Source: Tenderia sp965602225
GTDB taxonomy: Bacteria; Pseudomonadota; Gammaproteobacteria; Tenderiales; Tenderiaceae
Assembly (NCBI GenBank): GCA_965602225.1
Contig: CBFCYE010000005.1
Location: 1 to 64,000 of the forward strand
Length of the DNA stretch: 64,000 nt
Direction of reading: 5' to 3'
Under the pieces are notes generated by a model. That model saw only the letters and a program-made list of their open reading frames with translations, searched no databases and was not told where the DNA came from. Within the stretch, counting starts at the first letter, position 1, and every line of letters begins with the position of its first letter. Positions 52,228 to 60,060 of the stretch are shown here, piece by piece. Both the position numbers and the translations under genes were made by a program.

Positions 52228-52752
52228 TTACTTGGCGCACCAGTTATAGGCGGCAGTAAAACCCTTCAGACTAAACGTCGTCATCTGTTCCTTGCCATCG
52301 GTGTTGGCCAGTTCAAGTTCTAGTTTGATGTTGCTGCCGGCCTTCATCGCTTTCACCAGCATGTTTTTATCACTCAATAGATACATGCCATCACTGTTGC
52401 TCATGATCTCAAATTCAGCATTGGCGATTGGGTCGGCATCAACCTGAACCTGACCATGTTGGCGCTTTTTGCAACCATAGGGACCACAATCAACCCCATC
52501 AATGGCAAACCCCATATCCTTGGCCTGCAGGTAAAAATCACCATTACATGAATAGCCGAGTACCACCTTGGCGGCCTTGTCCGAACCTTGAAGCGCTTTG
52601 CTTGACTGGCTTGATATGGATTTGCCAGATAAACCTGGTATTGCCTTATCGGCGTCATTGAGAGACCAGCTGCCATGTTGTCCAGCCGCTTGAACAAATG
52701 GCGAGCACAGCATTGAACCAAGAACAGCCAGTGATGCAATCGTTAACTTCAT
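52228..52752 (-). CDS. Secreted protein of unknown function (VasI/IalB-like pattern)
   Basis: 174 residues with a signal peptide (SMLCSPFVQA-AG). The mature protein has four Cys, including CGPYGCKK, probably in disulfides, and ends in FSLKGFTAAYNWCAK. That ending and LVKAMKAGSNIKLEL resemble small periplasmic proteins of the VasI/IalB kind; the match is from memory of the pattern and not certain. AAGGTAATT precedes the ATG. A remnant of a second copy of its last codons lies at 57926-57975. Confidence 0.65.
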   Translation of the reverse strand: MKLTIASLAVLGSMLCSPFVQAAGQHGSWSLNDADKAIPGLSGKSISSQSSKALQGSDKAAKVVLGYSCNGDFYLQAKDMGFAIDGVDCGPYGCKKRQHGQVQVDADPIANAEFEIMSNSDGMYLLSDKNMLVKAMKAGSNIKLELELANTDGKEQMTTFSLKGFTAAYNWCAK

Positions 52753-53090
52753 TTTAATTACCTTAGTATTTGTTGTTTAAGTAGTGCCAATGTACTGCTC
52801 AATAGCGAATATGGCCAGATGCAGACAATCAAGGCCTATTGTAACCCGGATGCAGAGCGCCGCAATCCGGCTTGTTGTCTGTGTCTCATGAAGCATCTTG
52901 CAGGCGCAATATTGTGAATTGACGGTTAATGCCGAGGCGGATTTTGATGTGACATTGTAAGAATTATATTTAGGTCTATTCTTCTGAAGAAGAACATGGA
53001 ACCCCTCAAGCGAGGAGGGGGCGAGACCAGGAAACATTGTTCTCGTAGTTCAGTAGTCTCTCGAAGACATTATCTAACATGGAGATAGTT
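52753..53090. other. Divergent promoter region with a REP-like palindrome
   Basis: About 340 bases between divergent genes. The palindrome at 52845-52870 is the only structure I can name; no gene is apparent. Confidence 0.5.
52845..52870. repeat. REP-like palindrome (CCGGAT/ATCCGG)
   Basis: CCGGAT at 52846-52851 pairs with ATCCGG at 52865-52870 around a GC-rich loop, the form of common extragenic palindromes. Confidence 0.5.
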
Positions 53091-55079
53091 ATGAGCACGG
53101 TTACATCCACACCATTGCTTGACATGGTGGCACCGCTTTCGCTGGACAATATCGACCAACAGACACCCATGGGGGGCAACCTGCTGCCAGCCGGTGTCGG
53201 TGCTACCTTTAAGATTTGGGCGCCAGAGGCACGAGAGATCGATTTGTTATGGCAATACGAGAAGAATGAACATGGCGAGTGGTCCCACCATAAACGCGGC
53301 AAACTAAATAAACTGGATGGTGGCATGTGGTCGGGTTTTGTACCGCGGCTAACCAGTGGCGATCGCTACATGTTTGATGTGGTTGGCCCCGAGGGCGGCA
53401 CGATAGGCTTAAAACGTGACCCCTTTGCGCGGGATCTTACAGATGATCCCATGTGGCCCAATTGTCAGTGTCTGCTCTACAACCCTGCGGGATTCCACTG
53501 GCATGACCAGCAGTGGCGGCCACCAGCGTTTCACGAATTATCTATTTATCAACTGCATATCGGCACCTGGCAGATTCCGGCGGACCGTCACCACGGCACC
53601 TTTCTCGATGTGATCGAGCAACTGCCTTATCTGAAATCGCTCAACATCAATGCCATTCAGCCTTTACCGATTGTGGAATTTCCAACCGCCTTTAGCTTGG
53701 GTTACAACGGGGTCGATTATTTTTCTCCTGAAACAGACTACGGCATTAGTAACAATGATGAGGAGCTTGAAAATTACCTCGCCCGTATCAACGAAAAGTT
53801 GTTGAACGTTGATCCATCTCATCCGCCGTACGAATTGCATAATATCCAGGGTACGGCCAATCAGTTCCGAATGATGGTCGACATGTGTCACGTCTATGGC
53901 ATCGCCGTGTTGCTGGATGTGGTTTACAACCATGCCGGTGGCGACTTTGGTGACAAGAGCATCTATCACTTTGATCGGCAGCCCTATGGTGACCACAACG
54001 ACAGCCTCTATTTTACCGATCATGGTTGGGCCGGCGGTCTGGTGTTCGCCTATTGGAAGGATGAAGTGCGGCAGTTTCTCATCGACAACGCCATGTACTA
54101 CCTGCAGGAATGTCACTGCGACGGCTTTCGTTACGACGAGGTCAGTGTCATCAAAAATGAAGGCGGTGAACATGGCTGGAGCTTTTGCCAGGATGTTACG
54201 GACACCTGCCGCTATCTCAAACCAGAGGCCATCCACATCGCCGAGCACTGGCCGGTGGAGCAGGCCGTGGTCAACTCAAGTGAGCGCGGTGGCGCTGGTT
54301 TTGATGCAACACAGAATGACGGCCTGCGTGACGCCATTCGTAGTGCCATCAGCCAAGCCGCTGGCGGCGCGGCAGCCTTTGTTGATATGGATAGTCTCGC
54401 CCGGCATATTGCATCGCCGCAGCTAAGCGATGCATGGCGTGCGGTGCAGTGTGCCGAGAACCACGACATCGTCCGCAAAGAACGCAGTCCGCGTATCGCC
54501 TCACTGAGCGACAGCAGCAATAGCCGCTCCTGGTATGCCCGCAGCCGCTCGCGGGTCGCCACCGGGCTGGTTGCCACCGCAGCGGGTATTCCCCACCTCT
54601 TCATGGGGCAGGAGATATTGGAAGACAAACCCTGGCATGACGAACCCGGCAGTCCGTATCAAATCTGGTGGGACGGCCTGGAGCAGGATAAATCCATGGC
54701 TGATTTTCTGCTCTATACGCAGGCATTGTTTGCAAGCCGCAGCAGCCTGCCGGCCCTACGTGCAAGCGGCATAAATGTATTTCACGTCCACAACGGCAAC
54801 CGGGTGTTGGCATTTCACCGCTGGGTGGAAGGTGAGGGCAAAGACGTCATCGTAATCGTAAGCCTGAATGAATCGACCCTGTGGAACTATGAGCTGGGAC
54901 TGCCACTGCAGGGCTATTGGCGTGAAGTCTTTAACAGCGATGCCTACGACCATTGGCCCAACCCAAATTGCGCCGGCAACGGTGGCGGTACTCATGGCTA
55001 TGGTCGGCCGTTACATAATCTGCCAACCTCTGCGCAAATCGTCATCCCAGCCAATAGTGTTGTGATATTTGCGCGTTAA
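53091..55079 (+). CDS. GH13-family alpha-amylase / glycogen-branching-like enzyme
   Basis: About 662 residues. An N-terminal CBM48-like domain (GATFKIWAPEAREIDLLW) is followed by a GH13 barrel. Catalytic regions: region I DVVYNHAGG, nucleophile in DGFRYDEVS, acid/base in HIAEHWPVE, and transition-state Asp in CAENHDIV. No signal peptide, so it acts inside the cell on glycogen, maltodextrin or trehalose-related glucans. The layout is like glycogen-branching or trehalohydrolase relatives; exact specificity is open. The ATG at 53091 is chosen over one at 53079 because GGAG lies between them at the right distance. No other glycogen gene is nearby. Confidence 0.9.
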   Translation: MSTVTSTPLLDMVAPLSLDNIDQQTPMGGNLLPAGVGATFKIWAPEAREIDLLWQYEKNEHGEWSHHKRGKLNKLDGGMWSGFVPRLTSGDRYMFDVVGPEGGTIGLKRDPFARDLTDDPMWPNCQCLLYNPAGFHWHDQQWRPPAFHELSIYQLHIGTWQIPADRHHGTFLDVIEQLPYLKSLNINAIQPLPIVEFPTAFSLGYNGVDYFSPETDYGISNNDEELENYLARINEKLLNVDPSHPPYELHNIQGTANQFRMMVDMCHVYGIAVLLDVVYNHAGGDFGDKSIYHFDRQPYGDHNDSLYFTDHGWAGGLVFAYWKDEVRQFLIDNAMYYLQECHCDGFRYDEVSVIKNEGGEHGWSFCQDVTDTCRYLKPEAIHIAEHWPVEQAVVNSSERGGAGFDATQNDGLRDAIRSAISQAAGGAAAFVDMDSLARHIASPQLSDAWRAVQCAENHDIVRKERSPRIASLSDSSNSRSWYARSRSRVATGLVATAAGIPHLFMGQEILEDKPWHDEPGSPYQIWWDGLEQDKSMADFLLYTQALFASRSSLPALRASGINVFHVHNGNRVLAFHRWVEGEGKDVIVIVSLNESTLWNYELGLPLQGYWREVFNSDAYDHWPNPNCAGNGGGTHGYGRPLHNLPTSAQIVIPANSVVIFAR

Positions 55080-55105
55080 AGAGAGTGTGAATATTGGCGG
55101 GTTAT

Positions 55106-55125
55106 GGCGGGTGGGACCCGCCCTA
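55106..55125. repeat. REP palindrome (GGCGGGTGGGACCCGCCCTAC type)
   Basis: Near-perfect inverted repeat of the GGCGGG/CCCGCC family found again at 56714, 57892, 58014 and 58540. Confidence 0.8.
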
Positions 55126-55130
55126 CAAAG

Positions 55131-55727
55131 TTAAATCAATTTTTCAGCCAAGCCCCTGGCCTTTGCCTGTATTTGTTCCGGCAAGCCAGGGTGGGGTGAT
55201 TTGGCAATTAAACCAGTAAAAAGTGTACCAACGCTGTCAGCGCCTATGGTTTGTGCCGTCATTTTTAATTGTTTATGGCTACCATAAAACCAGCGACCAA
55301 AGATTCCAGGTGCCGCAGACGAAGAAATCAGTATGGCCTTTTTCTTTGGCTGATTCGCTTTTCGAAACTGTGGATAATTCATATCCCACGACCAATAGGC
55401 ATATACCACCAGTCTCTCCATAAAGCGTTTAAATATGGCAGTAACAGAGCCAAAATTGGTCGGCGAGGCGAGGATATAGGCATCACTTGACTCAATCTTG
55501 TCGACCAAGGCCTGCATGTCGTCGTGCTGTACGCACTCACCCGGGGCAGGGCCTGACTGTTGAGTGCACTCGCGGCAATTAAGACAAAACTCAATGGGGT
55601 GTTCACGTAGCAGGATAATCTCGACCTCCGCCCCGGCTGCCTGCAAGGCCTGCGTCATCACCTCGACAGCTTGATCGGTAATACCGTCGTCCCGATATGA
55701 GCCATTAATTGCGAGTATCTTGGTCAT
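55131..55727 (-). CDS. NAD(P)H-dependent FMN reductase / flavodoxin-like oxidoreductase
   Basis: 198 residues with the flavodoxin-like FMN fold: ILAINGSYRDDGITDQ binds the phosphate, and ILASPTNFGSVTAIFKRFME is the second FMN loop. A Cys-rich stretch (CLNCRECTQQSG then ECVQHDDMQ) is as in multimeric flavoproteins of the COG0655 type, some of which carry an iron-sulfur cluster. Expected to reduce FMN, quinones or similar compounds. The start overlaps a small upstream frame by four bases. Confidence 0.88.
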   Translation of the reverse strand: MTKILAINGSYRDDGITDQAVEVMTQALQAAGAEVEIILLREHPIEFCLNCRECTQQSGPAPGECVQHDDMQALVDKIESSDAYILASPTNFGSVTAIFKRFMERLVVYAYWSWDMNYPQFRKANQPKKKAILISSSAAPGIFGRWFYGSHKQLKMTAQTIGADSVGTLFTGLIAKSPHPGLPEQIQAKARGLAEKLI

Positions 55728-55918
55728 GATTCAACCCCATTCCTGAAAACAGACAGTCCTTTATTATCATAGCGGTAAAAAATCAGCATGTTGATGTCTG
55801 ACCGATCCCGGCGATAAGTCGCTTCTGCTATTTCGTGACAAAAACGTGATATCTCCGTGCCCCCAGCGTGAATACTTCTGCACATAGTTCCTCTTAGCGC
55901 TTTAACGCGCTCAACCAA
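55724..55918 (-). CDS. Possible small protein upstream of the FMN reductase
   Basis: An open frame of 64 codons whose stop overlaps the reductase start (ATGA type), consistent with translational coupling. There is an internal Met at residue 12 (MCRSIHAGG). No recognised domain. It could equally be leader DNA of the reductase gene. Confidence 0.3.
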   Translation of the reverse strand: MVERVKALRGTMCRSIHAGGTEISRFCHEIAEATYRRDRSDINMLIFYRYDNKGLSVFRNGVES

Positions 55919-55954
55919 GTTTCACTTACCAATCGTTTTTAAAGGAGATCTGCA

Positions 55955-56626
55955 ATGCACAATAAAACAGCTTTGTTTACAGGATGTGTACTATCTGCCT
56001 CTATTCTGGTCGCAACCACGGCCTTGGCCGACGACGAGATGGCAACGTACCAAGTCACTGTGACTAACCTTACCCCTGGACAACCGTTTGCACCGGTCAT
56101 GGCCGCTACTCACCATTCCGGAATATTGTTTTTCGAAACGGGGCAGGCACCAAGTGACGAACTGGCCATGTTGGCAGAAGCCGGTAACGGTCAGCCAATG
56201 GCCGAAAAACTTCTTGCGATGCACGGTGTTAGTGATGCGCAAGTCAGTACCATGGGTCTGACCTTTCCGGGAAAATCAACGACGCTGATGCTTTCCGCCA
56301 AACACGGTGCGAAAAAAATCAGTCTTGCTGCCATGTTAGGTGCGACCAACGATGCCTTTTTAGCCATTAGGGATATGCCTCTGCCAAAAGGCCGCCACGC
56401 CGTAACCTACGTCGCCAACGCCTATGATGCAGGCAGCGAGACCAACGATGAATTGAGTTCCACAGTTGCAGGTCTTGGTGGCGAAGGTTATTCACCAAAT
56501 GATAGTGGCGAAGGATTTGTGCACATTCACGGCGGCGTTCACGGTGTCGGCGATCTTGTTGCTGCAACGATGGACTGGCGCAACCCTGTCGCAGAAATTG
56601 TGATCAAACGTGTCAAAAAGCAGTAA
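55955..56626 (+). CDS. Spondin_N-domain secreted protein
   Basis: 223 residues with a signal peptide ending ALA-DD. The rest is a bacterial Spondin_N domain: YQVTVTNLTPGQPFAPVMAA, GLTFPGKSTTLMLSAKHG, SLAAMLGATNDAFLAI, then the acidic NDELSSTVAGLGGEGY and the His pair FVHIHGGVHG. Such proteins are secreted, probably calcium- or surface-binding; function unknown. TAAAGGAGAT is a strong ribosome site. The 3' half and the terminator are duplicated at 58039-58560. Confidence 0.9.
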   Translation: MHNKTALFTGCVLSASILVATTALADDEMATYQVTVTNLTPGQPFAPVMAATHHSGILFFETGQAPSDELAMLAEAGNGQPMAEKLLAMHGVSDAQVSTMGLTFPGKSTTLMLSAKHGAKKISLAAMLGATNDAFLAIRDMPLPKGRHAVTYVANAYDAGSETNDELSSTVAGLGGEGYSPNDSGEGFVHIHGGVHGVGDLVAATMDWRNPVAEIVIKRVKKQ

Positions 56627-56635
56627 TAGAAAATA

Positions 56636-56666
56636 CGGCGAATCGGTGTGTTACACCGGTTCGCCG
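56636..56666 (+). terminator. Terminator of the spondin-domain gene
   Basis: CGGCGAATCGGTGT-gtt-ACACCGGTTCGCCG forms a 14-bp stem with one T-G wobble, followed by CTTTAG. The duplicated copy at 58462-58492 keeps the stem through a paired G-C to T-A change. Confidence 0.75.
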
Positions 56667-56713
56667 CTTTAGCGTCTAAGGTGATTTTCAGACTATTTCT
56701 TGTTGGTCAGATT

Positions 56714-56734
56714 GTAGGGCGGGACCCGCCCTAC
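56714..56734. repeat. REP palindrome GTAGGGCGGG-a-CCCGCCCTAC
   Basis: A perfect 10-bp inverted repeat with a single-base centre. It forms the right boundary of the duplicated segment (56213-56734). Confidence 0.85.
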
Positions 56735-56816
56735 CAGGCTGATCCCATTTATTCGATATTTTGTCTACGTTGCAACAGGTATAATGTCTTAATCCTCCCC
56801 ATGAGTAGGCATTAGC

Positions 56817-57365
56817 ATGAACGACGAGATTAATTACAAGGCCAACCCTCTGCACGGTGTTAGCTTGGAAAATCTATTGACTGAAATCGTAGATCACTAC
56901 GGGTTTGAGATTCTCTATGCCTATCTAAATATCAATTGCTTTAAGGTGAACCCGAGCCTTGAATCCAGCGTAAAGTTTTTAAAAAAGACAACTTGGGCGC
57001 GTGAAAAAGTTGAAGTGTTCTATCTGTATGAGTTTAAAAACTTGCCTAGAGCATCTTCCGAACAGTTTTTATTGCCTCCCAGGGATCGGATTGTTCCAGA
57101 AGGTCAAACCCCACGGGAGCCTAAAGAACTAAGCCTGGAAGATGCAGAACGGTTACAACAGAAGCGTGCAAACAAGACCGCTGCCCACGGCAGGGGGGAA
57201 GAGCATCGCTCAGGCAAACCTTACGACGCTCAACGAGAAAGGGATTCTAACGTTCGAGACAGCAACCCCTGGAAGACTGATCGTAAACCGGAGAGTTCCT
57301 CCAACACCTCTTCTGAGCGTAAAATCGACCCATGGGCGAATGCTAAAAGTAAATCCAAGCGCTAA
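56817..57365 (+). CDS. VF530 (DUF2132) family protein with long polar tail
   Basis: 182 residues. The first 70 match VF530-type DNA-binding proteins: NPLHGVSLENLLTEIVDHYG, INCFKVNPSLESSVKFLKKT and WAREKVEVFYLY. VF530 proteins usually stop soon after; here about 110 further residues form a charged, low-complexity tail (Arg, Lys, Glu, Ser), likely disordered. Cytoplasmic, perhaps nucleoid-binding (inference from the family). Confidence 0.85.
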   Translation: MNDEINYKANPLHGVSLENLLTEIVDHYGFEILYAYLNINCFKVNPSLESSVKFLKKTTWAREKVEVFYLYEFKNLPRASSEQFLLPPRDRIVPEGQTPREPKELSLEDAERLQQKRANKTAAHGRGEEHRSGKPYDAQRERDSNVRDSNPWKTDRKPESSSNTSSERKIDPWANAKSKSKR

Positions 57366-57454
57366 GTGTGTGCAGGATATAAGTGTAATTAATCAGGTAA
57401 CTCGCACAAGCCTATAGCAATAATAGGCAATCGTTGATTCACCGATCATGAAGA

Positions 57455-57485
57455 ACGTTGGGCTTCGTATCTCAACCCAACCTAC
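57455..57485. repeat. REP-like palindrome GTTGGG...CCCAAC
   Basis: GTTGGGC (57456) and CCCAAC (57475-57480) pair around a short loop, followed by CTACG. It directly abuts the truncated 5' end of the transposase remnant. Confidence 0.6.
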
Positions 57486-57487
57486 GC

Positions 57488-57870
57488 GCTGGGTATTGTT
57501 GCCCGATCACATGCATTGCGTCTGGAGGCTGCCTGAAGGCGATTCAGATTTCTCCAGCCGCTGTCGAATCATTAAAACCATCGTCACCCAGAGCTGTGCA
57601 GAGCGTTTGCATAATCAGCAATGGCAAACAACTCGCCGTGCAGTAAAAAGACAAAGCACACTATGACCGCAACGGTTTTGGGAACACCAGATTAGAGATG
57701 AAAAAGACCTCATCAATCACGTCGATTATATACACCACAACCCGGTAAAACACGGCCATGCGCAGAAGGTAAAGGATTGGCCATGGTCCAGCTTTCAGCG
57801 TTATGTTCGTCAAGGTAGGGTGCCAGAAGCTTGGGGCGGTGGCGATGTTGAAGGCAAGTTTGGCGAGTAA
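57488..57870 (+). pseudogene. REP-associated tyrosine transposase (RAYT) remnant
   Basis: One continuous frame reads as the C-terminal two thirds of a Y1/HUH RAYT: the HUH site in VLLPDHMHCVWRLPEGDSDF, then IRDEKDLINHVDYIHHNPVK with the likely catalytic Tyr, and WPWSSFQRYVRQG. The frame is broken by a TGA at 57664-57666, and about 60 N-terminal residues are missing, replaced by a REP-like palindrome. So the gene is dead, but it explains the several REP elements around it. Confidence 0.85.
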
Positions 57871-57891
57871 GTGATGGTCGTGTTGTTATAT

Positions 57892-57912
57892 GTAGGGCGG
57901 GTCCCACCCGCC
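57892..57912. repeat. REP palindrome (GTAGGGCGGGTCCCACCCGCC)
   Basis: Same family as 56714. It is followed by AATAAGCTTAATTATTAAGCA, a tail shared with the copy at 58540. Confidence 0.8.
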
Positions 57913-57925
57913 AATAAGCTTAATT

Positions 57926-57975
57926 ATTAAGCAAGCCCGTTATAGGCGGCGGTGAAGTCGTTCAGGCCAATGTTG
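57926..57975 (-). pseudogene. Remnant of the last codons of a 52228-like gene
   Basis: The minus strand reads GLNDFTAAYNGLA-stop, matching the end of the secreted protein at 52228 (GFTAAYNWCAK). DNA identity (CCCGTTATAGGCGGCGGTGA against CCAGTTATAGGCGGCAGTAA) supports homology. Only about 17 codons remain, cut off by a REP element. Confidence 0.55.
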
Positions 57976-58013
57976 GTTGTTTTGTTTGATGATGGTTTAG
58001 GCATCAGGTTGTT

Positions 58014-58034
58014 GGCGGGTGGGACCCGTCCTAC
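58014..58034. repeat. REP palindrome at the left edge of the spondin duplication
   Basis: GGCGGGTGGGACCCGTCCTAC, an imperfect member of the family, five bases before the duplicated segment begins at 58039. Confidence 0.75.
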
Positions 58035-58038
58035 CAGG

Positions 58039-58452
58039 CTTGCGATGCACGGTGTTAGTGATGCGCAAGTCAGCACAATGGGCCTGACCTTTCCGGGAAA
58101 ATCAACGACGCTGATGGTCTCCGCCAAACACGGCGCGAAAAAAATCAGTGTTGGTGCCATGTTAGGTGCAACCAACGATGCCTTTTTAGCCATTAGGGAT
58201 ATGCCGCTGCCGAAAGGTCGCCACGCCGTAACCTACGTCGCCAACGCCTATGATGCAGGAAGCGAGACCAACGATGAATTGAGTTCCACAGTTGCAGGTC
58301 TTGGTGGCGAAGGCTATTCACCGAATGATAGTGGCGAAGGATTTGTGCACATTCACGGAGGAATTCATGGCGTCGGTGATCTTGTTGCCGTGACGATGGA
58401 CTGGCGCAACCCTGTTGCGGAAGTCGTGATCAAGCGTGTCAAAAAGCAGTAA
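58039..58452 (+). pseudogene. Truncated duplicate of the spondin-domain gene
   Basis: The 3' part (codons for about the last 137 residues) of the gene at 55955, colinear without any insertion or deletion. The signal peptide and first third of the domain are missing; the frame opens upstream only through unrelated REP DNA and has no ribosome site. Only about half a dozen amino-acid differences, mostly conservative (L/V, A/G, V/I, A/V, I/V), stand against more silent changes. Confidence 0.8.
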
Positions 58453-58461
58453 TCGAAAATT

Positions 58462-58492
58462 CTGCGAATCGGTGTGTTACACCGGTTCGCAG
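58462..58492 (+). terminator. Duplicated terminator with compensatory base pair
   Basis: CTGCGAATCGGTGT-gtt-ACACCGGTTCGCAG. Against the copy at 56636, position 58463 changed G to T and its pairing partner 58491 changed C to A, so the stem is kept. Confidence 0.75.
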
Positions 58493-58539
58493 CTTTAGCG
58501 TCTAAGGTGATTTTCAGACTATTTTTCGTTAGTTAGATT

Positions 58540-58560
58540 GTAGGGCGGGTCCCACCCACC
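58540..58560. repeat. REP palindrome at the right edge of the duplication
   Basis: GTAGGGCGGGTCCCACCCACC, the same family, followed by an AATAATCTTAATTATTAAGCA tail like the copy at 57892. Confidence 0.8.
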
Positions 58561-58623
58561 AATAATCTTAATTATTAAGCAAGCCTCTTGGAGACTTTTG
58601 TAGTGCGGCATATCATATCTGCG

Positions 58624-59643
58624 TTACTTGGTATAATCCGGAAATATATCAATTATTGCTCCCCGATCATCCTTAAATAAGCAATGTGCAATCTCAAGGA
58701 CGTACACCGCCTCTCTAATTCTCTGCTGATGTAAGAATCCGGTAATTACACTACGACAAAAAGCAGATATTAGAATAACAAATAATGGCGTAATCGCATG
58801 AACAAAATAGAATTTAAAGTATAATGAGTTTTCAATGTTTTGATTGTTATGCTCATTTATTAATACAGCAAAAAATAAAATCAACAAACCTATCGTTGCG
58901 GTCCACTGAAGTACTCTGGCAACATGCCAAATTGATGAACTAAGTCTTACATGGGCCTCATTTCTTGTAACCTTCATGTATAGCTCAGGATCCTTTTTAG
59001 CTATTCTTATTTTTAATATATTAATGTAGTTTTTTGAGCGCAATTTAGGATTATCTTTCCATGGGATAAGCCCTTTAAGTGCCTCAGCCAGACCTCTTTT
59101 CTCTAGATAATCATATAAGTATAAATAAGGATATTCACAGTATGTACTATGAGACATTAACTGAGCACTAGGTCCTACAAATAGACTGACTATCTTTTTA
59201 ATGTCTTTTCCGATAAAAAATAACATTCTAGAAAAATATGTTTTTTCATATTCATTATTTTCAATTTCAACACATGCGAAATCAGATCTTGCCTCGTCCC
59301 CTTTTAATTTTCCTTCTGCCAACATTCTTTTTAGACTAATTGTGTCAGGTTTCTTAATGTCGCTCCGATAAAACATATGACCTATCGAATACGCAAGGAA
59401 TAAAATAAATAGAGTTAATGATACCCACGCAGCTTCTATTAACTTGGATAAGTTTTCCCCCGAGTTTATCGCCGCACTTAGCAGTGTATTTGTTGGGTCA
59501 CCAGCACCTGATACTAAAGCGTATATAGGCCATGACAATGCTACTAATGAAAACACCAAGAACAACATGCCAGGCATCATCTTCCCAAAGAGGTCTATAA
59601 CAAAATCCCTAAATCCATAAAAATAGTTGTTTGTCTCATCCAT
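58624..59643 (-). CDS. Membrane protein of unknown function
   Basis: 339 residues with four hydrophobic helices at about 18-42, 68-92, 243-263 and 278-302; a soluble middle of 150 residues lies between the pairs. No known domain is recognised. The gene is clearly more AT-rich than its neighbours and sits next to the REP patch, which suggests recent acquisition. GAGG lies ten bases before the ATG. No partner gene is adjacent. Confidence 0.7.
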   Translation of the reverse strand: MDETNNYFYGFRDFVIDLFGKMMPGMLFLVFSLVALSWPIYALVSGAGDPTNTLLSAAINSGENLSKLIEAAWVSLTLFILFLAYSIGHMFYRSDIKKPDTISLKRMLAEGKLKGDEARSDFACVEIENNEYEKTYFSRMLFFIGKDIKKIVSLFVGPSAQLMSHSTYCEYPYLYLYDYLEKRGLAEALKGLIPWKDNPKLRSKNYINILKIRIAKKDPELYMKVTRNEAHVRLSSSIWHVARVLQWTATIGLLILFFAVLINEHNNQNIENSLYFKFYFVHAITPLFVILISAFCRSVITGFLHQQRIREAVYVLEIAHCLFKDDRGAIIDIFPDYTK

Positions 59644-60060
59644 AAAACATTGCCTCTTCGTTCTTTCATAGAAGATAGATCATATAGAAAATCCTATTTT
59701 TCTTACCTTAATTCTTTAGATATTAACGCCTGGTCGGAAAAATGCCGCATAACTATGTGTAGACCTCAAACTGACGTGTTTTTTTACGTCACTTTGAAGT
59801 GTTTATTAGTTTAATGCCGGGGGGGAGCTGTTTGCTTTTGATATCAATCCATTGATATTTCGAGAATCCCCCAACTCTCGTGCTTTTTGAGTGTAGTACT
59901 CTCGATCCAATTTGCAATGGGTGGATTGGTTTGGGTGTTTCTGATGTACCTATGTAATTATAAAATCTGGATTCCGGATCTACGCTACGTTGCATCCGGA
60001 ATGACGGGTGGTTGTTTCTTAGAATTGTTTGACTTTGTTGTGTTTGCGGCGACGCTGGGT
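59644..60060. other. Intergenic region with a REP-like palindrome
   Basis: About 420 bases without a supported gene. It contains an extragenic palindrome at 59970-60003. Confidence 0.55.
59970..60003. repeat. REP-like palindrome (ATTCCGGAT/ATCCGGAAT)
   Basis: ATTCCGGAT (59971-59979) and ATCCGGAAT (59994-60002) form a perfect 9-bp inverted repeat around a 14-base loop. Confidence 0.65.

Noticed and set aside
55724..55918. DUF2277 protein, suggested by the MCRSI start
   Set aside because: Only the first few residues resemble that family; length and the rest do not fit.
57952..58452. An intact 166-residue protein containing the duplicated spondin part
   Set aside because: Its first 30 residues come from REP and unrelated DNA, there is no signal peptide or ribosome site, and it lacks the front of the domain.
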